From: Gemmatimonadales bacterium
Lineage (GTDB): Bacteria; Gemmatimonadota; Gemmatimonadetes; Gemmatimonadales; GWC2-71-9
NCBI GenBank assembly: GCA_013816685.1
Contig: JACDDX010000123.1
Location: 1 to 5,641 of the forward strand
DNA: 5,641 nt
Reading direction: 5' to 3'
Positions within the stretch are counted from its first letter, which is position 1, and every line of letters starts with the position of its first letter. The notes beneath the pieces were generated by a model. The model was not told the DNA's origin. It saw only the letters and a program-made list of their open reading frames with translations, and searched no databases. A program made the translations under genes and the position numbers. Of this stretch, positions 1-5,188 are shown one piece after another.

Positions 1-338
1 GACTCGCTGCGTCCGCCGTTCGCGCCGCGCCCGGCTCGATCTGGATCGCCATCGGCGGAGACTGTCCGCGGCTCAGCGCCGAGCATCTCCGCGCCGCCGC
101 GGCCGGTCTGGACCACTCCGCGGTCGTGCTCGGCCCGACCGATGATGGGGGTTACTGTCTGATCGCGGGCCGGGCGCCGCTGCCGGACCTGTTTACCGGC
201 ATGCCGTGGAGCACGGCGGCGGTGCTCGACGAAACTCGCACGCGTCTGGTCGCGCTCGGCCTGCGCTGGCACGAGCTGCCGGTGCTGCGCGACGTGGACA
301 CGGCCGCCGACGCACGAGCGGAGGGATTGCTCCCATGA
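1..338 (+). CDS. DUF2064 / TIGR04282-family glycosyltransferase, 3' part
   Basis: The gene enters from the left edge; the first full codon is at base 3, and 111 residues are visible before the TGA at 336-338. Seen: an IAIGGDCPRL segment early on, then VVLGPTDDGGYCLIAG, then MPWSTAAVLDETRTRL, and near the end LPVLRDVDTAADARA. This order (GxDCPxL, GPxxDGGYxLI, MPWST, DvDTxxD) is the signature of the DUF2064/TIGR04282 family. These are GT-A-fold nucleotide-sugar transferases, which databases often label arsenosugar biosynthesis glycosyltransferase. In this fold the acidic residues of the first two motifs usually bind metal and nucleotide. About half of a usual ~200-residue protein is present, including the C-terminal end. 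The substrate cannot be told from sequence, and no arsenic gene is seen in the window, so the arsenosugar label is only a family name. The 79-residue gene follows 33 bases downstream and may be cotranscribed. Confidence 0.85.
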   Translation, partial: LAASAVRAAPGSIWIAIGGDCPRLSAEHLRAAAAGLDHSAVVLGPTDDGGYCLIAGRAPLPDLFTGMPWSTAAVLDETRTRLVALGLRWHELPVLRDVDTAADARAEGLLP

Positions 339-361
339 CGGACCTGCAACCGAGTCGATGA
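335..361 (+). other. Possible 8-codon ORF overlapping the upstream stop (ATGA)
   Basis: ATG at 335 overlaps the TGA of the preceding gene (ATGA) and reads MTDLQPSR before TGA at 359-361. A GGAGG at 320-324 lies 10 bases upstream, a slightly long spacing. The stop codon lies next to the GAGGA (360-364) that precedes the next gene at 372, so a coupling or relay ORF is conceivable. The peptide is too short to judge, and it could equally be the remnant of a shifted start of the next gene. Low confidence. Confidence 0.2.
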
Positions 362-371
362 GGACGCCGCG

Positions 372-611
372 ATGCCGTGGCGCGTGATCGAGCACGACGG
401 TCAAAGCTGGCAGGTCTCGATGGCTGCCGAGCGCCGGGCCAGCGTCGCCGCGTGGAGTCTGGTTTTTTCGTTCCGACCGGCCGGTGTGACCGGACATACG
501 ATCTGGGTGACGCACGAATTCTCGTCCCCTTCGAAGGGTGCCCTGTTCGCGCATGCCGAACGGATCTCGGACAACACACTGGCATCGATTCTGGGTGCAC
601 GACTGGCATAG
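372..611 (+). CDS. Hypothetical protein, 79 aa
   Basis: ATG at 372 is preceded by GAGGA at 360-364 with a 7-base gap, a sound ribosome site. The product has 79 residues, with no signal peptide or membrane segment. The N-terminal half (MPWRVIEHDGQSWQVS, then AAWSLVFSFRP) alternates polar and hydrophobic residues like beta strands. The C-terminal part (KGALFAHAERISDNTLASILGARL, residues 55-78) looks like a helical pair. The composition is that of a small soluble protein with normal residue balance, whereas the overlapping frame-2 reading of the same DNA is Arg/Cys-rich and unconvincing. I do not recognise a named family, though similar short proteins may be conserved in this lineage. It sits 33 bases after the DUF2064 gene and 41 bases before the next gene, so the three could form one transcript. 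Function unknown. Confidence 0.65.
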   Translation: MPWRVIEHDGQSWQVSMAAERRASVAAWSLVFSFRPAGVTGHTIWVTHEFSSPSKGALFAHAERISDNTLASILGARLA

Positions 612-652
612 GCCTTGCCTTTGCCGCGGCATCCCTTATCCATTGGATCTTC

Positions 653-1072
653 ATGTCAGCCCCGAACCCTCTTGGTGAGCGTCTGCGGTTCGCGGAGTTC
701 ACCATGGAGCGGTTGCCCAACGGCCGGTGCCGTGCGCTGGTGGAGCTGACGTGGCGGGAGTCGGAGCAGTTCCGCGGTGATGCCGAAGGGCTGTCATCCG
801 AGGCCGGCGAGCTGCGCTGTGCGGCGCAGGCATGCGTGAAGGCGCTGGGTCAGGCCACGCAGGGGAGTATCGGCTTCGAGTTGCTCGGTGTGAAGGCGAT
901 TCGGGCGTTCGATGCCACCGTGGTGATCGTTTCGCTCGCGGTGAGCGGCGAGGGCGGCGGGCAGCGGGTCGTTGGATCGTACCTCAGCGAAACCGATACG
1001 GCGCGCGGTGCGGCCCTGGCTGTCCTCCACGCAACAAACCGGATCCTTGGGAACAAGCTGTTCATGCGCTGA
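653..1072 (+). CDS. Hypothetical protein with two beta-beta-beta-alpha-like repeats, 139 aa
   Basis: The frame is open much further upstream, but ATG 653 is the best start: it falls just after the 79-aa gene ends (611), and upstream translation is only the shadow frame of that gene. An alternative is ATG 704, which has a better GGAG (694-697, 6-base gap), but it would remove the first predicted strand. The protein (139 aa) is soluble and seems built from two similar halves. Residues ~13-68 contain a strand RALVELTW, a GDAEG turn and a helix ELRCAAQACVKALGQA. Residues ~74-131 contain ATVVIVSLAV, RVVGSYL and a helix TARGAALAVLHATNRIL. This two-unit beta-beta-beta-alpha plan, with a helix ending in an Ala/Asn-Arg pattern, recalls the allosteric C-terminal domain of 2-isopropylmalate synthase (LeuA). 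Here it stands alone, without the TIM-barrel enzyme. The LeuA comparison is inference from pattern only, and no function or ligand is claimed. Confidence 0.7.
   Translation: MSAPNPLGERLRFAEFTMERLPNGRCRALVELTWRESEQFRGDAEGLSSEAGELRCAAQACVKALGQATQGSIGFELLGVKAIRAFDATVVIVSLAVSGEGGGQRVVGSYLSETDTARGAALAVLHATNRILGNKLFMR
689..1045 (+). repeat. Internal protein duplication (two diverged units)
   Basis: Unit A is residues ~13-68 of the 139-aa protein (bases 689-856) and unit B is residues ~74-131 (872-1045). Both run: short strand beginning with F, turn, hydrophobic strand (RALVELTW / ATVVIVSL), a further strand with a conserved Gly (FRGDAEG / VVGSYL), then an Ala-rich helix containing AA..A...A. The match is clear at pattern level but weak in identity, so the duplication is old. 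Unit borders are approximate. Confidence 0.45.
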
Positions 1073-1195
1073 TGCTGTCTTCCGCCGGTCAGAGTGCCAA
1101 GACCTCCAGCGGTTTGCCACCCTTCCCGAAGACCACCCGAATTCACGCTGACATCCCGATACCTACCCGGCGCCCCACATTCGGCCCGCGACACT

Positions 1196-1200
1196 GGAGG
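1196..1200 (+). promoter_or_regulatory. Ribosome binding site fixing the mltD start
   Basis: GGAGG lies 6 bases before ATG 1207. It decides the start, because the reading frame stays open upstream to at least base 832 through the previous gene. The protein from 1207 begins directly with a lipoprotein signal peptide, which agrees. Confidence 0.85.
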
Positions 1201-1206
1201 CCAAGC

Positions 1207-2847
1207 ATGCGCCGTATCCTCGGCATCGTCCCGCTGTTCCTGATGGCATGCGGCGGCGGACACGGCGCACCCCCGTCCACGCCTTCACCTGCCGATACTC
1301 CGCTCGAGGCCGAGCGTCGAAGCACCCCTTTCATCCCTCCTGTGGCTAAGGCGACGCGAGCCGATTCGGCTGCGGCCCGCGCGGACAGCGTGATGCTGCC
1401 ACCGCCTCCGGTGATGGACTCGAGTCTCCTCGCCGCCGAGTTCGCGGCCGAGCTCCGGATAGCGGCCGACTCGGCCGCGGACGAGATGGCGCTCGATCAG
1501 CTCGCCAGTGCCGCTCCTCCGAGTGAAGCCGACGACTCGGCCGACACCGCCTCGGAGGATACGGCGGACGACACGGCTGGCGAGAAGGCGCTCACCAACA
1601 CCACGTGGGATATCGACGTCGAGACCTACACCCATCACGATCGGGTGAAGTACTATCTCGGTCTGTATCAGGGGCCGGCTCGCGAGCGGATGGAAGTCTG
1701 GCTCAACCGGATGCCGCGATACGAAGCGATGATCCGCCGACGACTGCATGGGGAGAATCTGCCCGGCGATCTGGTCTACCTGGCGCTCATCGAGAGTGGA
1801 TTTTCCAACACTGCGACCAGCCGGTCGCGTGCGGTCGGCATGTGGCAGTTCATGAAGGCGACGGCGAAGATGAGCGGGCTGCGGGTGGATTCATGGGTCG
1901 ACGAACGGCGCGATCCGTACCGCGCGACCGAGGCCGCGGTCCACCACCTCAAGTATCTCAACGATCGCTTCGGATCGATCTATCTCGCCGCGGCAGCCTA
2001 CAACGCCGGCTCGGGAAAGGTGTCGCGCAGTCTGACCCGGCTGCCCGACGAGGACGATGCCGATGCGGCCAATAGCGACGCCGACTTCTTCCGGCTCTAC
2101 GACACCCGCTTCCTGCACCGGGAGACCAGAGACTACGTCCCCAAGCTGATCGCCGCGGCGCTCATCGCCAAGGAGCCGACGCGGTACGGCTTTGCCGTGA
2201 ACGACTCGGCCACCGCGGCGTACGATTCCATCGTCGTCCCCGGCATGACGGGACTCGACGTGCTCGCCCGGCTCGCGGACACCACCGTCGCGGCAATCCG
2301 GGAGCTGAATCCGCAGTATCTCCGGCTCGCGACGCCACCAGGCGTGGCCGCCCTGGTCCGGCTGCCCAGCGGTCGGGGACAGCAGACGGCGGCAGCGTAC
2401 GCCTCACTGCCGCCGTCCCGTCGGGTGACCTTTGTCGAGCATCTCGTCCGGCGGGGCGAGACGGTATCGGGCATCGGGACCCGGTACGGCGTCAGCGCGC
2501 AGCTCCTCGTCTCCTCCAACCCCCGCGTGCTCGGTCGCCAGCGCGGTCGGCTGCGCCCGGGTCAGCGTATCATCATCCCGACCGGCGGCGCGCTGTCCAC
2601 GAGCGTGGCCCGGCGCATGGCCGATCCTGTGGCTCCCGCGGGGACTGGCACCTCCGGATGGCACCGGGTCCGGCGGGGAGAAACCCTGTCGGGCATCGCG
2701 GACGATTACGGGGTACGGGAACGGGATCTGCGGAGCTGGAACAAGCTGGGAAAGAGGAATCGGATTCTGGTTGGGCAGCGACTTCGGGTCCAGTCACCAG
2801 AACGCGCGAGGACGACGAGGCGCTCAAGCGTTCGCAGAGCGGGCTGA
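1207..2847 (+). CDS. mltD: Membrane-bound lytic murein transglycosylase D-like lipoprotein with LysM repeats
   Basis: The 546-aa product would cleave the MurNAc-GlcNAc bond of peptidoglycan, leaving 1,6-anhydro-MurNAc, from the outer face of a membrane. Seen: a signal peptide (MRRILGIVPLFLMAC) with lipobox LMAC and lipidated Cys15; a Pro-rich then Ala/Asp/Ser-rich acidic linker (~20-130); a GH23/SLT domain (~145-325) with catalytic Glu196 in ALIESGFS, then GMWQFM (211-216), AAYNAGSG (263-270) and ETRDYVPK (306-313). This motif series is typical of MltD. A degenerate LysM-like region spans ~339-388, followed by two good LysM modules at ~410-458 and ~485-528, each with RRGETxSGI and a closing PGQR/VGQR; they should bind glycan. 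The tail (531-546) is Arg-rich. Length is near the ~450 of E. coli MltD plus the linker. The 134-base gap upstream suggests its own promoter, but none was convincing. Very sure of family; the gene name is by architecture. Confidence 0.93.
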   Translation: MRRILGIVPLFLMACGGGHGAPPSTPSPADTPLEAERRSTPFIPPVAKATRADSAAARADSVMLPPPPVMDSSLLAAEFAAELRIAADSAADEMALDQLASAAPPSEADDSADTASEDTADDTAGEKALTNTTWDIDVETYTHHDRVKYYLGLYQGPARERMEVWLNRMPRYEAMIRRRLHGENLPGDLVYLALIESGFSNTATSRSRAVGMWQFMKATAKMSGLRVDSWVDERRDPYRATEAAVHHLKYLNDRFGSIYLAAAAYNAGSGKVSRSLTRLPDEDDADAANSDADFFRLYDTRFLHRETRDYVPKLIAAALIAKEPTRYGFAVNDSATAAYDSIVVPGMTGLDVLARLADTTVAAIRELNPQYLRLATPPGVAALVRLPSGRGQQTAAAYASLPPSRRVTFVEHLVRRGETVSGIGTRYGVSAQLLVSSNPRVLGRQRGRLRPGQRIIIPTGGALSTSVARRMADPVAPAGTGTSGWHRVRRGETLSGIADDYGVRERDLRSWNKLGKRNRILVGQRLRVQSPERARTTRRSSVRRAG

Positions 2848-2864
2848 CGGCGCCAGGTGCCGTC
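2846..2864. terminator. Hairpin between convergent mltD and slt, possible two-way terminator
   Basis: GACGGC (2846-2851) pairs with GCCGTC (2859-2864) around a 7-base loop, starting within the mltD stop codon. An alternative stem, CTGACG (2844-2849) with CGTCAG (2871-2876), encloses the whole gap and reaches the slt stop; the two stems share bases and exclude one another. No T-run follows on either strand, so a classical intrinsic terminator is not shown. The position between two stop codons 25 bases apart is the main support. Confidence 0.4.
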
Positions 2865-2872
2865 CGCCTTCG

Positions 2873-3565
2873 TCAGGGGAGCGCAACAGCGAGGGGCTGG
2901 TAGCCCTTCAGTACCATTTCGGAGTAGCCATTCCGCGGGTTGCCTCCGGCTGCCAGGATCTCGCGGACCTTCGCCGGCCCGCGGTTGTAGGCGACCAGCG
3001 CTAGGTGCTTGTCGCCATGGTACTGGACAAGCAGGTCATTCAGGAAGCGGAAGCCGATGCGCAGGTTGATGTCACGATCCATCAGATCGCGCTCGGTGAC
3101 ATCGCCTTTGTAGAAGCGGGCCGTGGGAACCTGCAGCTGCGTAAAGCCGAACGCGGCCATGTTGCTCCGGGCCGCGCCCTTGAACTGACTCTCGATCTTC
3201 ACCAGCTGATAGCCCAGCGCCGGATCGATCCCTTCGCTCAGCGCGATGTCATAGATCGCAGCCGAGAGATCGGCCGGAATCTGATAGCGGGCGGAGCGCT
3301 CGAGAATGTTGGTCGCGCGGACGAGCTGGAGTTTGAGCACCGCCGTCTCCCCGCGGGCGGCCTCCACCTGATCGTTCAGCGCGGAGAACTGCCGGTCGAC
3401 AAAGGCGGCGTCGGGCCGGGTGACGTCATCGGCCGCGCGAACCCCCCTCGTCCATCCCGCCACCGCTCCGATACTCAGCGCGATCGCCAGCACCAGCGCT
3501 CCCCGCAGCACCACCCGCACGGTTCTCAGCTTCGATCGTTCTCGGTATACCGTCAGTCGCTTCAC
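2873..3565 (-). CDS. Membrane-anchored SLT-domain lytic transglycosylase, 230 aa
   Basis: GTG at 3565 is chosen because AGGAGG lies 6 bases upstream (3572-3577 on the plus strand); an in-frame ATG at 3607 would sit inside moaC with no such site. Product: a basic N-terminus (MKRLTVYRERSKLRTVR), one hydrophobic segment (~17-38) ending near VRA-ADD, which could be an uncleaved anchor or a signal peptide cut after Ala44, a probable coiled coil (~52-92), then a GH23/SLT domain (~95-215). The domain shows catalytic Glu125 in VKIESQFKG, AAFGFTQLQ (137-145) and AYNRGPAKV (192-200). It would cut peptidoglycan glycan strands in the periplasm. It is much shorter than Slt70 and has no LysM. It is last in the holB-moaC-slt run, with a GTGA at its start, and converges on mltD. 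Family sure; exact cellular role (division, septum, recycling) unknown. Confidence 0.88.
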   Translation of the reverse strand: MKRLTVYRERSKLRTVRVVLRGALVLAIALSIGAVAGWTRGVRAADDVTRPDAAFVDRQFSALNDQVEAARGETAVLKLQLVRATNILERSARYQIPADLSAAIYDIALSEGIDPALGYQLVKIESQFKGAARSNMAAFGFTQLQVPTARFYKGDVTERDLMDRDINLRIGFRFLNDLLVQYHGDKHLALVAYNRGPAKVREILAAGGNPRNGYSEMVLKGYQPLAVALP

Positions 3566-4049
3566 GGCTCGCCTCCTCTCGGTGCCAATCGCCCCGATTA
3601 CCGCCACGCTTCTGCAGTAGCCGGATGTTCTCGATGACCGCCATGGTATCTACCGCCTTCACCATGTCGTACACCGTGAGGCAGGCCACCGAGACGGCGG
3701 TTAAAACTTCCATTTCCACCCCGGTCCGCCCCGCCAATCTGGCGGTCGCGACGATCTGTATACCGGGAAGCAAGTTATCGGGCTGAGCTTCGACGGTGAT
3801 GACGTCGAGTCCGAGCGGGTGACAGAGCGGGATCAGTTCGCCGGTGCGCTTGGCGGCCATGACACCGGCCAGTTCGGCGACCGCGATGACATCGCCCTTG
3901 GGGACGCTGCCGCTGGCCACGAGGTCGAAGGTGGCGCGGGCCATCCGGACCTGACCTCCCGCCACTGCCGACCGCTCCGTCACTGGCTTGCCGCCCACAT
4001 CCACCATCCGGGCCCGGCCCGATTCATCGAGATGGGTCAGTTTCGTCAC
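3426..4049 (-). CDS. moaC: Cyclic pyranopterin monophosphate synthase MoaC, with an odd C-terminal tail
   Basis: MoaC converts 3',8-cyclo-7,8-dihydro-GTP, made by MoaA, to cyclic pyranopterin monophosphate in molybdenum cofactor synthesis, in the cytoplasm as a hexamer. The 207-aa frame matches the family from residue 1 to ~158 with E. coli-like numbering: Lys51 in VPKGDV, His77 in LCHPLG, Glu112 and Glu114 in GVEMEV, Asp128 and Lys131 in VYDMVKAVD, and the usual end RLLQKRGGNRGDW. The GTG start overlaps the holB stop (GTGA, 4046-4049), with GGAGG 4 bases upstream. Odd: MoaC normally ends at about 160 residues, but here ~46 low-complexity Gly/Ala/Arg/Glu residues follow, overlapping slt by 140 bases. 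A TGA one frame off lies at 3562-3564, exactly where a normal stop would fall. The core should be active; the tail is probably a frame slip or an annotation artefact. No other mo-genes are in the window. Confidence 0.93.
   Translation of the reverse strand: MTKLTHLDESGRARMVDVGGKPVTERSAVAGGQVRMARATFDLVASGSVPKGDVIAVAELAGVMAAKRTGELIPLCHPLGLDVITVEAQPDNLLPGIQIVATARLAGRTGVEMEVLTAVSVACLTVYDMVKAVDTMAVIENIRLLQKRGGNRGDWHREEASREATDGIPRTIEAENRAGGAAGSAGAGDRAEYRSGGGMDEGGSRGR
3572..3577 (-). promoter_or_regulatory. Ribosome binding site fixing the slt start
   Basis: Perfect AGGAGG on the minus strand, 6 bases before GTG 3565. It lies inside the end of moaC, so translation of the two genes could be coupled. 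Confidence 0.85.
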
Positions 4050-5137
4050 AGCACCTCCGCGAGGTCTTCGCCCAGGACGGCCAGCAGGATCTGTGGGTTC
4101 ACATTGCCGTGGGCGGCTTCACGGGTCGTGGCAATGCGACCGAGCGCGTCGAGCAACCGCGCGGGAGACCGATAGCGAAGCAGTGCGGTCGGAACCGGCC
4201 GACGAACCGTCTCGCCCATCGCGCCCCGGACCGCCTCGCCGAGGGTGTCGCTGAGCGCGTCCAGCAAGGCGGTGAACTCGCCGCGCGCCGACCAGGCCGG
4301 CTGGCGCATCGCCCGCTCGAGTCCGGAGCCGCGACCTTCCAGGATGGCCTCGAGCCACTGCGAGGCCGCCTGTTGCGCCTTGCCTGCGTCGTCTCCCGCG
4401 GCGACGGCCGCGCCGATCGCGCCGCCCGCCAGCGCCACGCGCGCCTCGAGCGCCGGTGCGTCCAGCGGGGGCGAGAGGTTCGCGCCGAGGAAATCGCGGA
4501 CCTCGGCGTCGCTCAGCCGGCCCAGGCGGATGGCGACGGCGCGCGAGCGCATGGTGGGAAGCAGCCGGCGGCTGTCCACCGCGGTCAAGATGAAAACCGT
4601 TCCCGGCGGCGGCTCCTCCAGCAGCTTGAGCAGGGCGTTGGCAGCCTCCTGGTTCGACTCCTGTGCCACGAGGCGCTCGGCGTCACCGAGTATGAAGATG
4701 CGGGCGCCGCCTTCGACCGCGGTCAGCGAGGCACGCCGCTGCAGCAGACGCACGGTCGCGATGCTGTGACTCGCCATGCCGTCCGGAGGTGCGTACAGCG
4801 GCTGGGCCCGTCGCTCGGCCATGATCTCAGCGATGGCCTCGGCGGCCTCGTCCACCTGCCTCGCCGGATCGGTTGCCTTGGGCCGGGCGATCGGTACGAA
4901 CCAGTGCAGATCGGAATGGGCGAGGTCGAGCACCAGGCGGCAATCGCGGCAGCGGCCGCATGGGCGGGACTCCGGCGTGCGACAGAGCACCGCCTGCGCG
5001 AGCCAGAGCGCGAGCCGCTGCCGACCGACGCCGGGCGGTCCGCTCAGCAGCAGCACCTGCGGCAGACGACCGGCGTTCACGGCGTCGAGCAGCCGCGCGC
5101 GCACCGGCTGGTGGCCGGCGATGGGCAGGAGGGGCAT
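4046..5137 (-). CDS. holB: DNA polymerase III delta-prime subunit (clamp loader)
   Basis: HolB is the delta-prime stator of the clamp loader that places the beta sliding clamp on primed DNA. The 363-aa product shows the AAA+ order: GPPGVGRQR (33-41) at the P-loop, a zinc knuckle of Cys52, Cys60, Cys63 and Cys66, ARIFILGDAERL (145-156) at Walker B, ANALLKLLEEPPPGT (167-180), the sensor-1 region FILTAVDS (182-189), and TMRSRAVAI (196-204) where other family members have the SRC arginine-finger motif. The P-loop Lys is Arg39, in keeping with delta-prime not hydrolysing ATP. An insertion (~84-125) rich in Ala/Glu/Arg lies between the zinc module and Walker B, making the protein longer than the ~334 residues of E. 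coli. DnaX (tau/gamma) was considered but would keep the P-loop Lys and be longer. ATG 5137 has no Shine-Dalgarno; a -10-like TACCTT lies 6 bases upstream. First gene of the minus-strand cluster. Confidence 0.92.
   Translation of the reverse strand: MPLLPIAGHQPVRARLLDAVNAGRLPQVLLLSGPPGVGRQRLALWLAQAVLCRTPESRPCGRCRDCRLVLDLAHSDLHWFVPIARPKATDPARQVDEAAEAIAEIMAERRAQPLYAPPDGMASHSIATVRLLQRRASLTAVEGGARIFILGDAERLVAQESNQEAANALLKLLEEPPPGTVFILTAVDSRRLLPTMRSRAVAIRLGRLSDAEVRDFLGANLSPPLDAPALEARVALAGGAIGAAVAAGDDAGKAQQAASQWLEAILEGRGSGLERAMRQPAWSARGEFTALLDALSDTLGEAVRGAMGETVRRPVPTALLRYRSPARLLDALGRIATTREAAHGNVNPQILLAVLGEDLAEVL
4054..4058 (-). promoter_or_regulatory. Ribosome binding site of moaC inside holB
   Basis: GGAGG on the minus strand ends 4 bases before GTG 4049, within the last holB codons. 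Together with the GTGA stop/start overlap it points to translational coupling of holB and moaC. Confidence 0.75.
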
Positions 5138-5143
5138 GGCGGG

Positions 5144-5149
5144 AAGGTA
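5144..5149 (-). promoter_or_regulatory. Possible leaderless -10 element of holB
   Basis: On the minus strand TACCTT ends 6 bases before the holB ATG, so transcription would begin at or next to the start codon. It fits TAnnnT only (3 of 6 bases of TATAAT). No Shine-Dalgarno is present, which agrees with a leaderless message. No clear -35 was found. Confidence 0.3.
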
Positions 5150-5158
5150 AGCTGGGAT

Positions 5159-5175
5159 TCGGTGGCCGGCACCGA
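5159..5175. promoter_or_regulatory. 17-bp inverted repeat, operator candidate upstream of the efflux permease
   Basis: TCGGTG (5159-5164) and CACCGA (5170-5175) are exact inverted copies around GCCGG, with 14 of 16 non-central bases symmetric. The repeat ends one base before the TATAGT at 5177, so it would lie in the -35/-10 spacer, a usual place for repressors or MerR-type activators of efflux genes. No regulator gene is in the window, and short palindromes are common in such GC-rich DNA. Confidence 0.35.
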
Positions 5176-5176
5176 G

Positions 5177-5182
5177 TATAGT
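5177..5182 (+). promoter_or_regulatory. Leaderless -10 element of the efflux permease gene
   Basis: TATAGT matches TATAAT in 5 of 6 bases and ends 6 bases before ATG 5189, placing the start of transcription at the A of the start codon. No Shine-Dalgarno precedes the ATG. No good -35 is visible 16-18 bases upstream, which may fit an activator-dependent or TANNNT-only promoter. Confidence 0.5.
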
Positions 5183-5188
5183 GCTGGC

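Noticed and set aside
377..652. N-terminal extension of the 139-aa gene in the same open frame
   Set aside because: This part is Arg/Cys-rich and overlaps the better 79-aa gene in another frame, which has its own ribosome site; it reads as a shadow.
193..720. Minus-strand open frame across the small plus-strand genes
   Set aside because: It is Arg/Pro/Ser-rich, with no ribosome site noted and no motif; such frames are common opposite GC-rich genes.
832..1206. N-terminal extension of mltD
   Set aside because: It overlaps the 139-aa gene, while GGAGG and a lipoprotein signal peptide fix the start at 1207.
1073..1206. Promoter before mltD (a TTGCCA near 1115 resembles a -35)
   Set aside because: No acceptable -10 lies 16-18 bases downstream, so I do not call a promoter.
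3005..3637. Plus-strand frame opposite slt
   Set aside because: Its sequence mirrors the slt codons and shows no recognisable motif; slt has all its catalytic motifs.
4109..5188. Long plus-strand open frame opposite holB, joined to the permease start
   Set aside because: It is antisense to a certain holB and its translation is Arg/Gln/Gly-rich without domain features; the permease begins at ATG 5189.
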